A stretch of DNA of 64,000 nucleotides from the NCBI GenBank assembly GCA_963746175.1, contig CAVVAH010000001.1, positions 930,001 through 994,000 of the forward strand. Reading direction: 5' to 3'. The notes beneath the pieces are model-generated. The model was not told the origin of the DNA. It saw nothing but the letters and a program-made list of their open reading frames with translations, and ran no database searches. Source of the DNA: CAVVAH01 sp963746175. GTDB lineage: Bacteria > Actinomycetota > Actinomycetes > JACCUZ01. A program made the translations under genes and the position numbers. Shown one piece after another: positions 1 to 7,830 of this stretch (positions are counted from its first letter, which is position 1; each line of letters begins with the position of its first letter).

Positions 1-22
1 TGCCGAACGTTCCAGTCGGCGG
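1..22. repeat. Truncated copy of a palindromic element
   Basis: The first 22 bases match the right arm of the hairpin at 12946-12968 with two C/T differences (shared core TGCCGAACGTT, then CAGT.GGCGG). The left arm would lie before the window. This is a second copy of the same intergenic palindrome. Confidence 0.5.
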
Positions 23-53
23 ACCGGCGGGGGCGGGCGGCAGCGGCGACACG

Positions 54-818
54 TCAGGAGCGGACGGCGCGGACGTGCAGCTGGGTGGCGACGGCGCGGA
101 ACTCCGGCAGCGCCGCGGTCGCGATCTCGAGCTCGACGAGCGCCTCCACGGCGCCGGGCTCGCCGTCGACCAGGGCGCCCGGCACGAGGTCGGCGACGGT
201 GCGGACCCCGTGGACCGCCTCGACCCGCAGCCCCGCGGTGTCGAGCAGCGCGGCGAGCACCGGCTCGGTGAACCGCCGCGGCAGCGGGTCGCCCGGTCCC
301 CAGCGGCCATCGGGGTCGTCGAGCGCGTGCCTGGCCTCGGCGAACCGGCCGGCCACCGCCCGGGCGAGGACCACCGCGTTGCGCGACGCGACGAGCAGGC
401 TGAGGGTGCCGCCGCGGCGCAGCACCGCGGCGAGCGCCGCGGCCGCCGGCACCGGGTCGTCGACGTGCTCGAGGACGCCGTGGCAGAGCACCAGGTCGGC
501 GCTGCCGGCCTCGACGACGTCGAGCAGCCCGGCCGCGTCGCCCTGCACCGCGCGCACCTCGACGCCGGCCTCCCCGGCCCGGCGCTGCAGCGCGGCGAGC
601 GCGTCGGGGCTGGGGTCGACGACGGTGACCCGGTGGCCGAGGCGGGCCAGCGGCACCGCGAAGCCGCCGGTGCCGCCACCGACGTCGATGACGTCGAGCG
701 GGTGCTCACCCGTGCCGGCGGTGGTGGCGAGGTCGCGCAGCGCGTCCCAGACCACCGCGGTGCGCGGCGTCCGGGCGCTGCGGTCGAGCTCGTCGCTGCT
801 GGCGGCTGCGGGGGGCAC
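54..818 (-). CDS. Class I SAM-dependent methyltransferase
   Basis: A 254-residue Rossmann-fold methyltransferase. Motif I (VIDVGGGTGGF, about residues 43-53) binds S-adenosylmethionine, an acidic strand end (VTVVDPSPDAL) follows near residue 65, and GVLEHVDDP resembles the post-II segment of UbiE/small-molecule methyltransferases. The substrate cannot be read from sequence. It lies 49 bases downstream of the dnaE2-like gene on the same strand, but TAGCCT at 825-830 (minus strand) ends 6 bases before the GTG start, suggesting its own leaderless promoter. A link to the SOS operon upstream is therefore uncertain. Confidence 0.85.
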   Translation of the reverse strand: MPPAAASSDELDRSARTPRTAVVWDALRDLATTAGTGEHPLDVIDVGGGTGGFAVPLARLGHRVTVVDPSPDALAALQRRAGEAGVEVRAVQGDAAGLLDVVEAGSADLVLCHGVLEHVDDPVPAAAALAAVLRRGGTLSLLVASRNAVVLARAVAGRFAEARHALDDPDGRWGPGDPLPRRFTEPVLAALLDTAGLRVEAVHGVRTVADLVPGALVDGEPGAVEALVELEIATAALPEFRAVATQLHVRAVRS

Positions 819-824
819 GGGCCC

Positions 825-830
825 AGGCTA
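825..830 (-). promoter_or_regulatory. -10 box (TAGCCT) of a leaderless promoter
   Basis: TAGCCT on the minus strand ends 6 bases before the GTG at 818, the spacing at which transcription would start at the start codon itself. The same arrangement recurs at many genes in this window. Confidence 0.45.
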
Positions 831-867
831 CTGAGGCCGGCCGACGTCGACCGGCTCATCGGTCCCG

Positions 868-3800
868 TCATCCGCCGGAGCTGCCGGGGCTGGAGTGCCA
901 CAGCTTGCGCGGCGCGGACGCGCCTCGGGCGGCCTCCTTGCGCGCCGCGGTCTTGGCGTCGTCGCCGGGCGGCTTGATGTCGGCGTACGGCGACTGGCGG
1001 AAGCCGCTCGGGTGCACGAGCACCCGCCGGGTGATGCCGCCGTCGGCCGGCGGGCTGTTCCGGTCGACCTTGTTGGCCATCCCGCCGGCCGGCCGGCTGC
1101 CCTGCTCGCGCGGCTCGTAGACCGTCGGCGAGGCGCCGATCGGCGGCCGGGTCATGACCGGCCGGGTCGACCGGCTCTCGGCGGCACCGGCCACCGAGCG
1201 GTCGGTGACCGGGCCGGCGGCGGCCATCGCGGCGGCGACGGCGTCCAGGCCGCCGCCGAGCCAGGCCTCGTGCAGCGCCGGCAGCTCCCAGCAGCCGGTC
1301 GCCCGCAGCGACACCCCGCGCGGACCGGTGCGCCGGACGTGGCCGCGGATGACCAGCAGCCAGGAGTGGAACAGCGTGGCGGCGTAGGGACCTTGGGCGT
1401 CCTCGAAGAAGGTCGCGTCGACCGGGCCGCGGGCGTCGTCGAGGGTGACGAACACGACCCGCTTGCCGGACCTGATCGGCGGGGTCTGGGTGGCGACCTT
1501 CACGCCGGCGACGAGCACCTCTGCCTGGCTGCGGCTGCGGACCATGTCGGGCGACCTGGTGGCCCGGATCGCCTCGAGGAACGGCTCGTAGAAGTCGACG
1601 ACGTGCCGGGTCGCGTCGAGACCGAGCACCTCGAGCTCGGCACGCACCCGCTCGGCGCCGGTGAGCTCGGGCAGCCCGCTCGGCTCGATCGAGCCGGGGG
1701 CGTCGCCGAGCTCGAGGGCCAGCTGCACCGGCTGCGCCACCACCGGCCGGGCGGCCTGCGACTGGCGGGCCGCCAGCGTCCGGACGTCCGGGCGCTCGAC
1801 GGTGGTCAGCGCCTCGCCCTGCGCGGCGGCGACGGTGATCTCGGTACGCCGGTGGCCGGCGGCCAGCACACCGGCGCGGGGTGCGGCGCTCCTGGTGCTC
1901 GGCCGGCTGCGGGTCCGGCCGCCGCCGCGGGCCACCGCGCGGCTCCACCGGTCGAGCTCACCGACCTGGAGCAGCAGGTCGCGGCGGGTCAGCCGGCGGC
2001 TGCCGCCGTGGACGTGCCGGCCGGGAGCGACGGCCACCACCGACCCGAGGGAGTACAGCGCGTCGAACGCGCCGATGAGCACCAGCCGCTCGACGACCGG
2101 GCGGGACACCGACGCCCGGTGCCAGAAGTCGGCCAGCGAGCCGTAGGGCCGGCCGGCCACCACCCGCGCGACCTCCGCCTCGGCGATGCCCTTGACCTCG
2201 GCCAGCGCCAGCCGGATGCCGTACCTCCCGGCCCGCTGCCACGGCCACTCCTCCCGCACGTTGTCAGCCTCTGGACGCTGCATACGGCGATCAGAGGCTG
2301 ACAAGTCGTGGGAGGAGTCGTCGAGCAGCTCGACGCGGTAGGTGGCGTCGGAGCGGTTGACGTCGAGCGGCAGCACCGCGATGCCGAACTGGCGGGCGTC
2401 GTCGAGGATCAGCCGCTTCGGGTACATGCCCGGGTCGTGGGTGAGCACGCCGGCGAGGAACGCGGCGGTGTGGTGCGCCTTGAGCCACGCCGACTGGTAG
2501 GTCGGCAAGGCGAACGCCGCGGCGTGCGCCTTGCAGAAGCCGAACGACGCGAACGCCTTGAGCACCTCCCACACCCGGTCGACGGTGGCGGTGTCGTAGC
2601 CGCGGGCGTAGGCGCGCGGCCGCAGCCACACCTCGATCTCGTCCTGGCCGCCGGGCGAGCCGAGGGTGCGGCGCACCTCGTCGGCCTCGGCCAGCGAGCA
2701 GCCGGTGAAGGTCGCGACGATCTCCAGCACCTGCTCGTGGAAGACGACGACGCCGCAGGTCTCCTCCAGCGCGTAGCGCAGGTCCTCGTGCAGGTACTGC
2801 GGCTCGGTCCAGCCCTGCCGGGCCTTGAGGAACGGCGTGACCATGTCGCTCTTGACCGGGCCGGGACGGAACAGCGAGATGTCGGTGATGAGGTCGCCGA
2901 AGGTCTCCGGTGCGAACTTCCCGACCAGCTCGCGCTGCCCGGGCGACTCGATCTGGAACATGCCGAGGGTGCGGGTCGACTGCACCAGCGCGAAGGTCGC
3001 CGGGTCGTCGAAGGGCACCTGGGACTGGTCGTCGACATCGATGTCGTGGCCCTCGACCCGGCGCACCTCCTCGACGGCGTGGGCCATCGCGGACTGCATC
3101 CGGATGCCGAGCACGTCGAGCTTGAGCAGCCCGAGCTCCTCGACGTCGTCCTTGTCGAACTGGCTCATCGGGAAGCCCAGCCAGCTCGCCTCGACCGGTG
3201 TGCGGTCGAGCAGCGTGGTGTCGGACAGCAGCACCCCGCACGGGTGCAGCGCGACGTGGCGCGGCAGCCCGTCGAGCCGGGCGACCAGCCGGAACAGCAG
3301 GTCGAGCTGTCCGCTGCCGAGCCGCGAGGCCCGCAGCTCGGGCAGCTCGGCCAGCGCGTCGTGCACGTCGCGCGCCCGGATGTGCGGGAACGCCTTGGCG
3401 ATCCGGTCGATCTCGCCGGGTGGCATGCCGAGCGCGGCGCCGACGTCGCGGATCGCGTGCCGCACCCGGTAGGTGTCCATCATCGAGACGCAGGCGACCC
3501 GCTCGCCGCCGAACCGCTCGAGGATCTTCTCGTACACCTCGGTACGGCGGGCCGACTCGACGTCGACGTCGACGTCGGGCAGCGCCTCGCGCAGCGGCGA
3601 GAGGAACCGCTCCATGAGCAGCCCGTGCCGCAGCGGGTCGACCCCGGAGATGCCGAGCAGGTAGTTGACCAGGCTGCCGGCACCGGAGCCGCGCGCGGCG
3701 GCGCGCACCCCCATGTCGCGGATCAGGTCGACGACGTCGGCGACGGTGAGGAAGTACGACGGGTAGCCCAGCGTCTCGATGACGTGCAGCTCGTCGTCGA

Positions 3801-4917
3801 GCCGGCGCCGCACCTCGGCGGTGGCCGGCATCGCCCGCCGGCCCAGCCCCGCCTCGCAGCGCTCCCGGAGCAGCGCCTGCGCGACGGCCACCTTGCCGGC
3901 CGGGCCGACGTCGTCGCCGGACGCCGTCGCTCCGAGGACGTCGAGGTCCGGGAAGTGCACCTCCCCCATGCCGAGGTCGGAGCGCGGGTCGACGGCGCAC
4001 CGGTCGGCCACCCGCCGGGTCGCGGCGAGCAGCCGGCGGGCGGCCTGCTGGTCGAGCCCGGCCGCGGCGGCCACCTCGCCCGCGACCTCCGCCATCTCCT
4101 TGCCGGACTTGAGGTAGCCCTCGGCGTTGACCCGGTCGACGTGCCGGGAGTCGAGTGCGACCAGCCGGCGGGACGCGTCGAGCACGTCGACGGTGGGGGC
4201 GTCGGACCGGTCGGCGTAGCGGACCGCGTTGGTGAGCACCGCGGTGAGCCGCTCCTCGACGGCCAGCCCGAGCATCCGGGCGGCCCGCGGCCGGTCGTCG
4301 GGACCGCGGTGCGACACGACCTCGAGCAGCAGGTCGGCGCGGTCGACCACGTCGTACCACCGGGACAGCACCGTGCGGGCCAGGTCGGGGCGGTGGGCGG
4401 TGAGCGCCCGGCCCACCTCGGAGCCGGGGCCGAGCAGCACGAGCAGGCCGCCGCCGGCGTCGGACGCGGCCCGGACGTGCTCGGCGACCAGGTCGAGGGT
4501 GCTCACCGGCCGGCCGCGCTCGCCGCGCAGGTGGGTGGCCGACACCAGCCGGCACAGCGCCGCCCAGCCGGCCTTGTCGCGGGCCAGCAGGGTGACCCGC
4601 GGGTGCCGCGGGTCGACGGTCGCGCCGCCGCGGGCCGGGGTGCGTGCCAGCGCCGGGTGCACCAGCGGGTCGGCGAGCAGACCGCTCGGCTCCACCGCCA
4701 GGTCGACGCCGAGGACGGGGCGCACCCCCGCCGACCGGGCGGCCCGGGCGAACTTCACCGCGCCGTAGACGCCGTCGCGGTCGGTGAGCGCGAGGGTGTC
4801 CATGCCGTGCTCGACGGCCCGCTCGACGAGCACGTGCGGGTGCGAGGCGCCGTAGCGCAGCGAGTAGCCGGACGCGACGTGCAGGTGGACGAACGGGTCG
4901 CCGGAGACGGGGGGCAT
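868..4917 (-). CDS. dnaE2: DnaE2-type error-prone DNA polymerase III alpha subunit
   Basis: C-family polymerase of 1349 residues. An N-terminal PHP domain starts FVHLHVASGYS (about 9-19). The palm carries the PDVDVDV metal-binding aspartates near 444-450, followed by thumb and fingers, helix-hairpin-helix, and an OB fold around 1150-1230. The C-terminal tail is typical of the DnaE2/ImuC group rather than replicative DnaE1. In mycobacteria DnaE2 does translesion synthesis with ImuA'/ImuB during SOS; no imuB is in this window. It is third in a tight operon behind an SOS box. Odd feature: a ~25-residue in-frame insertion near residues 867-890, before the conserved RYGIRLALAEVKGI segment, is encoded by a perfect palindrome (2248-2317). 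The 1349-aa length exceeds the usual ~1080 of DnaE2. Confidence 0.9.
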   Translation of the reverse strand: MPPVSGDPFVHLHVASGYSLRYGASHPHVLVERAVEHGMDTLALTDRDGVYGAVKFARAARSAGVRPVLGVDLAVEPSGLLADPLVHPALARTPARGGATVDPRHPRVTLLARDKAGWAALCRLVSATHLRGERGRPVSTLDLVAEHVRAASDAGGGLLVLLGPGSEVGRALTAHRPDLARTVLSRWYDVVDRADLLLEVVSHRGPDDRPRAARMLGLAVEERLTAVLTNAVRYADRSDAPTVDVLDASRRLVALDSRHVDRVNAEGYLKSGKEMAEVAGEVAAAAGLDQQAARRLLAATRRVADRCAVDPRSDLGMGEVHFPDLDVLGATASGDDVGPAGKVAVAQALLRERCEAGLGRRAMPATAEVRRRLDDELHVIETLGYPSYFLTVADVVDLIRDMGVRAAARGSGAGSLVNYLLGISGVDPLRHGLLMERFLSPLREALPDVDVDVESARRTEVYEKILERFGGERVACVSMMDTYRVRHAIRDVGAALGMPPGEIDRIAKAFPHIRARDVHDALAELPELRASRLGSGQLDLLFRLVARLDGLPRHVALHPCGVLLSDTTLLDRTPVEASWLGFPMSQFDKDDVEELGLLKLDVLGIRMQSAMAHAVEEVRRVEGHDIDVDDQSQVPFDDPATFALVQSTRTLGMFQIESPGQRELVGKFAPETFGDLITDISLFRPGPVKSDMVTPFLKARQGWTEPQYLHEDLRYALEETCGVVVFHEQVLEIVATFTGCSLAEADEVRRTLGSPGGQDEIEVWLRPRAYARGYDTATVDRVWEVLKAFASFGFCKAHAAAFALPTYQSAWLKAHHTAAFLAGVLTHDPGMYPKRLILDDARQFGIAVLPLDVNRSDATYRVELLDDSSHDLSASDRRMQRPEADNVREEWPWQRAGRYGIRLALAEVKGIAEAEVARVVAGRPYGSLADFWHRASVSRPVVERLVLIGAFDALYSLGSVVAVAPGRHVHGGSRRLTRRDLLLQVGELDRWSRAVARGGGRTRSRPSTRSAAPRAGVLAAGHRRTEITVAAAQGEALTTVERPDVRTLAARQSQAARPVVAQPVQLALELGDAPGSIEPSGLPELTGAERVRAELEVLGLDATRHVVDFYEPFLEAIRATRSPDMVRSRSQAEVLVAGVKVATQTPPIRSGKRVVFVTLDDARGPVDATFFEDAQGPYAATLFHSWLLVIRGHVRRTGPRGVSLRATGCWELPALHEAWLGGGLDAVAAAMAAAGPVTDRSVAGAAESRSTRPVMTRPPIGASPTVYEPREQGSRPAGGMANKVDRNSPPADGGITRRVLVHPSGFRQSPYADIKPPGDDAKTAARKEAARGASAPRKLWHSSPGSSGG
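2248..2317. repeat. Palindromic element inside dnaE2
   Basis: A 13-bp perfect inverted repeat (TTGTCAGCCTCTG at 2261-2273 and its complement at 2292-2304) encloses an 18-base loop. Outer arms extend it with a further 8 matching bases (CTCCTCCC / GGGAGGAG), giving 26-bp imperfect arms. It is translated in frame as part of the polymerase and lies where relatives normally have continuous sequence. Confidence 0.75.
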
Positions 4918-4945
4918 CGGTGTCGGGTGCGGGGAGGTCGCGGGC

Positions 4946-5419
4946 TCAGCCGGCGCGCTGTGCCAGGTCGCGGTGGGCCAGGTCGACGTGCTGCGGCAGC
5001 ACCGGCTGGTGGGCCAGTCCGAGGGTGGTCTCGACCAGCGCGAGGAAGGTCTGCGCGTCGCGGAGCAGGTCGTCGGCCTCGCGGGCGGTGACCGCGCGGG
5101 TCAGGCCGGCCTCGGCTGCGGCCCGCTTGGCCGCGCCGGCGGCGAAGAACCCGGCCCACTCGGTGAGCTCGGGGGCCACCTGCGGCAGCACCGACCACAC
5201 GGTGCGCGGCCGGCCGCGGGTGGTGCTGTCCGGCCGGGTACGGACCGCGAGCACCGCGGCCGCGGTGCGCAGCGCCGCGAGGTGGGCCGCGGCGTAGCGC
5301 TCGGTGGCCACCGTGGTGGTCATCGCGGTCGCCAGGTCGTGCCGGGCGGTGCCGAGCAGGTCACGGGCCGCGGCGGCCACCGGCGGCCGGCGGACGTCGG
5401 GACGGGCCATCGTCGTCAC
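4946..5419 (-). CDS. SAV_6107 family HEPN domain protein
   Basis: 157 residues, mostly alpha-helical and Ala-rich, matching the SAV_6107 HEPN family known beside dnaE2-like genes in actinobacteria. Residues 41-46 read RYAAAH, an R-x4-H motif like the catalytic motif of HEPN ribonucleases; whether this family cleaves RNA is unknown. The gene starts 6 bases after the DUF6504 stop and ends 28 bases before dnaE2, so all three are probably one transcript. The GTG at 5419 is used here; an ATG three codons in (5410) is an alternative start. Confidence 0.8.
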   Translation of the reverse strand: MTTMARPDVRRPPVAAAARDLLGTARHDLATAMTTTVATERYAAAHLAALRTAAAVLAVRTRPDSTTRGRPRTVWSVLPQVAPELTEWAGFFAAGAAKRAAAEAGLTRAVTAREADDLLRDAQTFLALVETTLGLAHQPVLPQHVDLAHRDLAQRAG

Positions 5420-5425
5420 CAGCTC

Positions 5426-5716
5426 TCAGTCCTGCGCGCGGAGCAGCGTCCAGCCGCCCGCGGACCAGTCGAAGCACAGGTCGTAGACCCCCGCGCCGTG
5501 CACCTGACCCCGGGTCGCCTCGACCCGCCACACCTCGCGCTCTCCCGCAAGGGCGCTGCCGTGGGTCGCGGCCTCCGGGCGCTGCCACCAGGCACCGGTC
5601 TCCACCCAGCGCGCGAGCACCTCGCGCACCGCGTAGAACCGGCCGCGCCAGAGGAACTCCGCCGGGTCGTCGTCGCGTCGTCGCACCTCGACCGGGTCGT
5701 CGTACCGACGGCTCAT
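5426..5716 (-). CDS. DUF6504 family protein
   Basis: 96 residues beginning MSRRYDDPVEV and rich in Arg, Trp and Asp (FLWRGRFYAVREVLARW). This matches DUF6504, a small actinobacterial family repeatedly found with Y-family or DnaE2-type polymerase genes. Biochemical role unknown; an accessory role in damage tolerance is inference from context. It is the first gene of the operon: a strong ribosome-binding site (GGGAGG, 6 bases upstream on the minus strand) precedes the ATG, and the SOS box lies 82 bases upstream. Confidence 0.8.
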   Translation of the reverse strand: MSRRYDDPVEVRRRDDDPAEFLWRGRFYAVREVLARWVETGAWWQRPEAATHGSALAGEREVWRVEATRGQVHGAGVYDLCFDWSAGGWTLLRAQD

Positions 5717-5797
5717 GACGCCTCCCGGAGCTGGCTGGACCGGCCCGCCCGACGCCGCGGGGGTCGAGTCCGCGGCGCCGGGCGGTCTACCCGGTAG

Positions 5798-5813
5798 TCG
5801 AACACATGTTCGA
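5798..5813. promoter_or_regulatory. LexA-binding SOS box
   Basis: TCGAACACATGTTCGA is a perfect 6-4-6 palindrome matching the actinobacterial/Bacillus-type LexA operator (TCGAAC-N4-GTTCGA). It lies 82 bases upstream of the DUF6504 start on the minus strand and 96 bases before the plus-strand YbaK gene. DNA-damage control of the polymerase operon is the obvious reading. YbaK has a separate -10-like box closer to its start. Confidence 0.85.
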
Positions 5814-5895
5814 ACAGGTCCACAGTAGCCCCCGCCCCGGCGCGGCCGTCAAGCCCGTCCACAGGACACGCCGGGAGATCGTCGAGGCGCCCGGC

Positions 5896-5901
5896 TACCC
5901 T
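5896..5901 (+). promoter_or_regulatory. -10 box (TACCCT) of a leaderless promoter
   Basis: TACCCT ends 7 bases before the GTG start of the YbaK gene at 5909, consistent with leaderless transcription. Confidence 0.4.
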
Positions 5902-5908
5902 CCGGTCC

Positions 5909-6388
5909 GTGCACTCCCACCCCAGTGTCGTCCGGGTCACCGACAGGCTGGCCGAGCTCGGAGCCGCCGGCTCGGTGAAGGTCCTCGACGGGTCGGCGCG
6001 CACCGCCGCCCAGGCCGCCGAGCAGCTCGGCATCGAGGTGGCGCAGATCGCCAACTCGCTGGTGTTCTCGGCCGACGGCGCCCCCTTGCTCGTCCTCGCC
6101 TCCGGCGGCCACCGGGTCGACACCGCCAAGGTCGCCGCCCTGGTCGGCGCCGCCTCGGTCGACCGCGCCGACGCCGACTTCGTCCGCAGCCACACCGGCT
6201 TCGCCATCGGCGGCGTCGCACCCGTCGGCCACGCCGAGCCGCTGCGCACCCTGGTCGACACCGCCCTCGGGCAGTACGACGAGGTGTGGGCGGCCGCCGG
6301 CCACCCGCACGCGGTCTTCCCCACGACGTACGACGAGCTGCTCCGCCTCACCGGCGGCACGGCAGCCGACGTCGGCGTCGACGGCTGA
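5909..6388 (+). CDS. YbaK/EbsC family aminoacyl-tRNA deacylase
   Basis: 159-residue YbaK/EbsC-fold protein. Family members hydrolyse mischarged tRNAs (for example Cys-tRNA(Pro)) in trans. Visible features are the early segment AQIANSLVFSADGAPLLVLASG, given here only as AQIANSLVFS (about 47-56), SGGHRVDTAKVAAL (a lysine in the conserved active-site region) and the FAIGGVAPVGH glycine loop (about 97-107). The C-terminal HAVFPTTYDELLRLTGG is typical. The length is complete for the family. It reads away from the SOS operon and probably has its own promoter; downstream are the palindromes of 6389-6743. Confidence 0.85.
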   Translation: MHSHPSVVRVTDRLAELGAAGSVKVLDGSARTAAQAAEQLGIEVAQIANSLVFSADGAPLLVLASGGHRVDTAKVAALVGAASVDRADADFVRSHTGFAIGGVAPVGHAEPLRTLVDTALGQYDEVWAAAGHPHAVFPTTYDELLRLTGGTAADVGVDG

Positions 6389-6743
6389 GGTCCGGTTTCG
6401 GCTGTCCCGCCGTCGTGGGCTGACGTCAGGTCAAAGGCAGCAATGACGGCGGGGCCAGGTGGGTGGTCGCCGACCACCCGCGAGTGGCCCATCGGTCCCT
6501 GACCCTTGGCTGGAGCTGCTAAATGATCACGGTCCCGTGATCAACACGACCCAACCGTCGTGAATTCACCACGGTTGGCAGCAAATGATCACGGTCCCGT
6601 GATCATTTTCGCCCGCCCGAGTGGCCGGTCCACTTCCCTCGACGGCGGGACAGCCGCGGACGGCGGACGACCACCCACCTGCGTCCGCTGTCCAGGCGCC
6701 GTTGAACTGACCGCCACGCCGACGGCGGGTCAGCCACGCACAT
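6389..6743. repeat. Nested palindromes between convergent genes
   Basis: This 355-bp gene-free stretch is dense in symmetry. A 16-bp arm (GGCTGTCCCGCCGTCG, 6400-6415) has its exact complement at 6640-6655. A 14-bp arm (CAGGTGGGTGGTCG, 6456-6469) has its complement at 6668-6681, so the two pairs cross rather than nest. Between them a 23-bp palindrome (core TGATCACGG-TC-CCGTGATCA) occurs twice as a direct repeat (6521-6543 and 6583-6605), flanking a third palindrome at 6551-6578 centred on GTGAATTCAC. No gene is visible. Confidence 0.8.
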
Positions 6744-7784
6744 CTACCCGCGGCGGGGGCGGACCCGCCAGCCGGCCCAGGCGAGTGCGCCGACCGGGAT
6801 CGGCAGCCAGTACGACGCCAGGCGGTAGAGCAGGGTGCCGGCCAGCGCCTGGTCGGTCGGAGCGCCGGCGACGACGAGCAGGCCGGCCAGCCCGGTCTCG
6901 ACGAAACCGAGGCCGCCCGGCGTCACCGGGACCAGGCCGAGCGCGACCGCGGCGACGTACGCGACCAGGACCAGGCTGGGGCGGACGTCGGCACCGACGG
7001 CGAGCAGCGCCGCGACCAGCGTCGCGTAGTCGAACATCCGGTTGCCGGCGGCGGCGGCCAGGGCCTGCAGCCAGCGCCCGTCGAACGCCGCGGCCACCCG
7101 GTCCCGCTCGGCGACGATCCGGGCGGCGACCAGCGGGGCCGACGCCGAGCGGCGCACCATCGCGACGACGGCACCGACGCCGCGCGCGAGGACGTGCACG
7201 ACGCGGTCCCACGTGAGCACCGCGAACCCGACGCCCACGAGCACCGCGGCGACGACCAGCGAGACGACCAGCCCGACCTCGAGCTGGCGCGGCAGCGACG
7301 TCCCCGTCAGCACGGCGGGGACGGCCAGCACCGGCAGGGTCATGAGCATCCCGGTGGTGAGCAGTCCGGTGGCGCCGAGGGCACCGCCGACCTCGGCCGG
7401 CCGGTGCCCGGACCGCACGAGCATCGTGGCCTGCACCACGCCCCCGGTCGCGGCGCCGCCGGGGATGATCCGGCTGGCCGCGTTGGACGCGAGCTGCGAC
7501 CTCGCGACCTCCGGCCAGGTGCTGTCGCGCAGCGCGATGCGGAGCAGCGCCCACAGGGACGCGAAGCTCGCGGCCTGCAGCAGCAGGACCACCCCGAACC
7601 ACCACGGCTGGACGTCGCCGAGCTGCGGCCAGGCGTCGAGCACCGTGAGCAGGCTGGGTGCCACGAGGTAGAGCGACACCGCGGTGACCCCCAGCAGCGC
7701 GGTCCGGCGGACGTGCCGCCACACCGGCGGCCGGGCCGTGGACGCGGTCACGTCGGGCGCGGCGTCCCCCGGCTCCTGCAGCAC
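6744..7784 (-). CDS. Flippase-like membrane protein (LPG synthase TM domain, UPF0104)
   Basis: 346 residues, almost all hydrophobic, with about eight membrane segments. It matches the lysylphosphatidylglycerol synthase N-terminal/UPF0104 flippase-like domain. Diagnostic stretches are SNAASRIIPGGAATGGVVQATML (cited by its core SRIIPGGAATGG, near residue 110) and the late PGGLGFVETGLAGLLVV. There is no cytosolic lysyl-transferase domain, so it is unlikely to aminoacylate lipid; lipid transport is the usual inference. The GTG start at 7784 gives VLQEPGDA. A second family member sits 735 bases upstream in the same orientation, with a phosphodiesterase gene between them. Confidence 0.85.
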   Translation of the reverse strand: MLQEPGDAAPDVTASTARPPVWRHVRRTALLGVTAVSLYLVAPSLLTVLDAWPQLGDVQPWWFGVVLLLQAASFASLWALLRIALRDSTWPEVARSQLASNAASRIIPGGAATGGVVQATMLVRSGHRPAEVGGALGATGLLTTGMLMTLPVLAVPAVLTGTSLPRQLEVGLVVSLVVAAVLVGVGFAVLTWDRVVHVLARGVGAVVAMVRRSASAPLVAARIVAERDRVAAAFDGRWLQALAAAAGNRMFDYATLVAALLAVGADVRPSLVLVAYVAAVALGLVPVTPGGLGFVETGLAGLLVVAGAPTDQALAGTLLYRLASYWLPIPVGALAWAGWRVRPRRG

Positions 7785-7830
7785 TCCCCCACGATGTCAG
7801 CCCGGACCGGTGAGGGCGCACGTCCCGCCG

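Noticed and set aside
2308..5091. A 927-codon plus-strand open frame opposite dnaE2
   Set aside because: Low-complexity composition, no domain signal, entirely antisense to a clear polymerase gene.
5806..6423. An open frame starting in the SOS box and covering YbaK
   Set aside because: Arg/Pro-rich product in the wrong frame; the YbaK protein at 5909-6388 explains the sequence.
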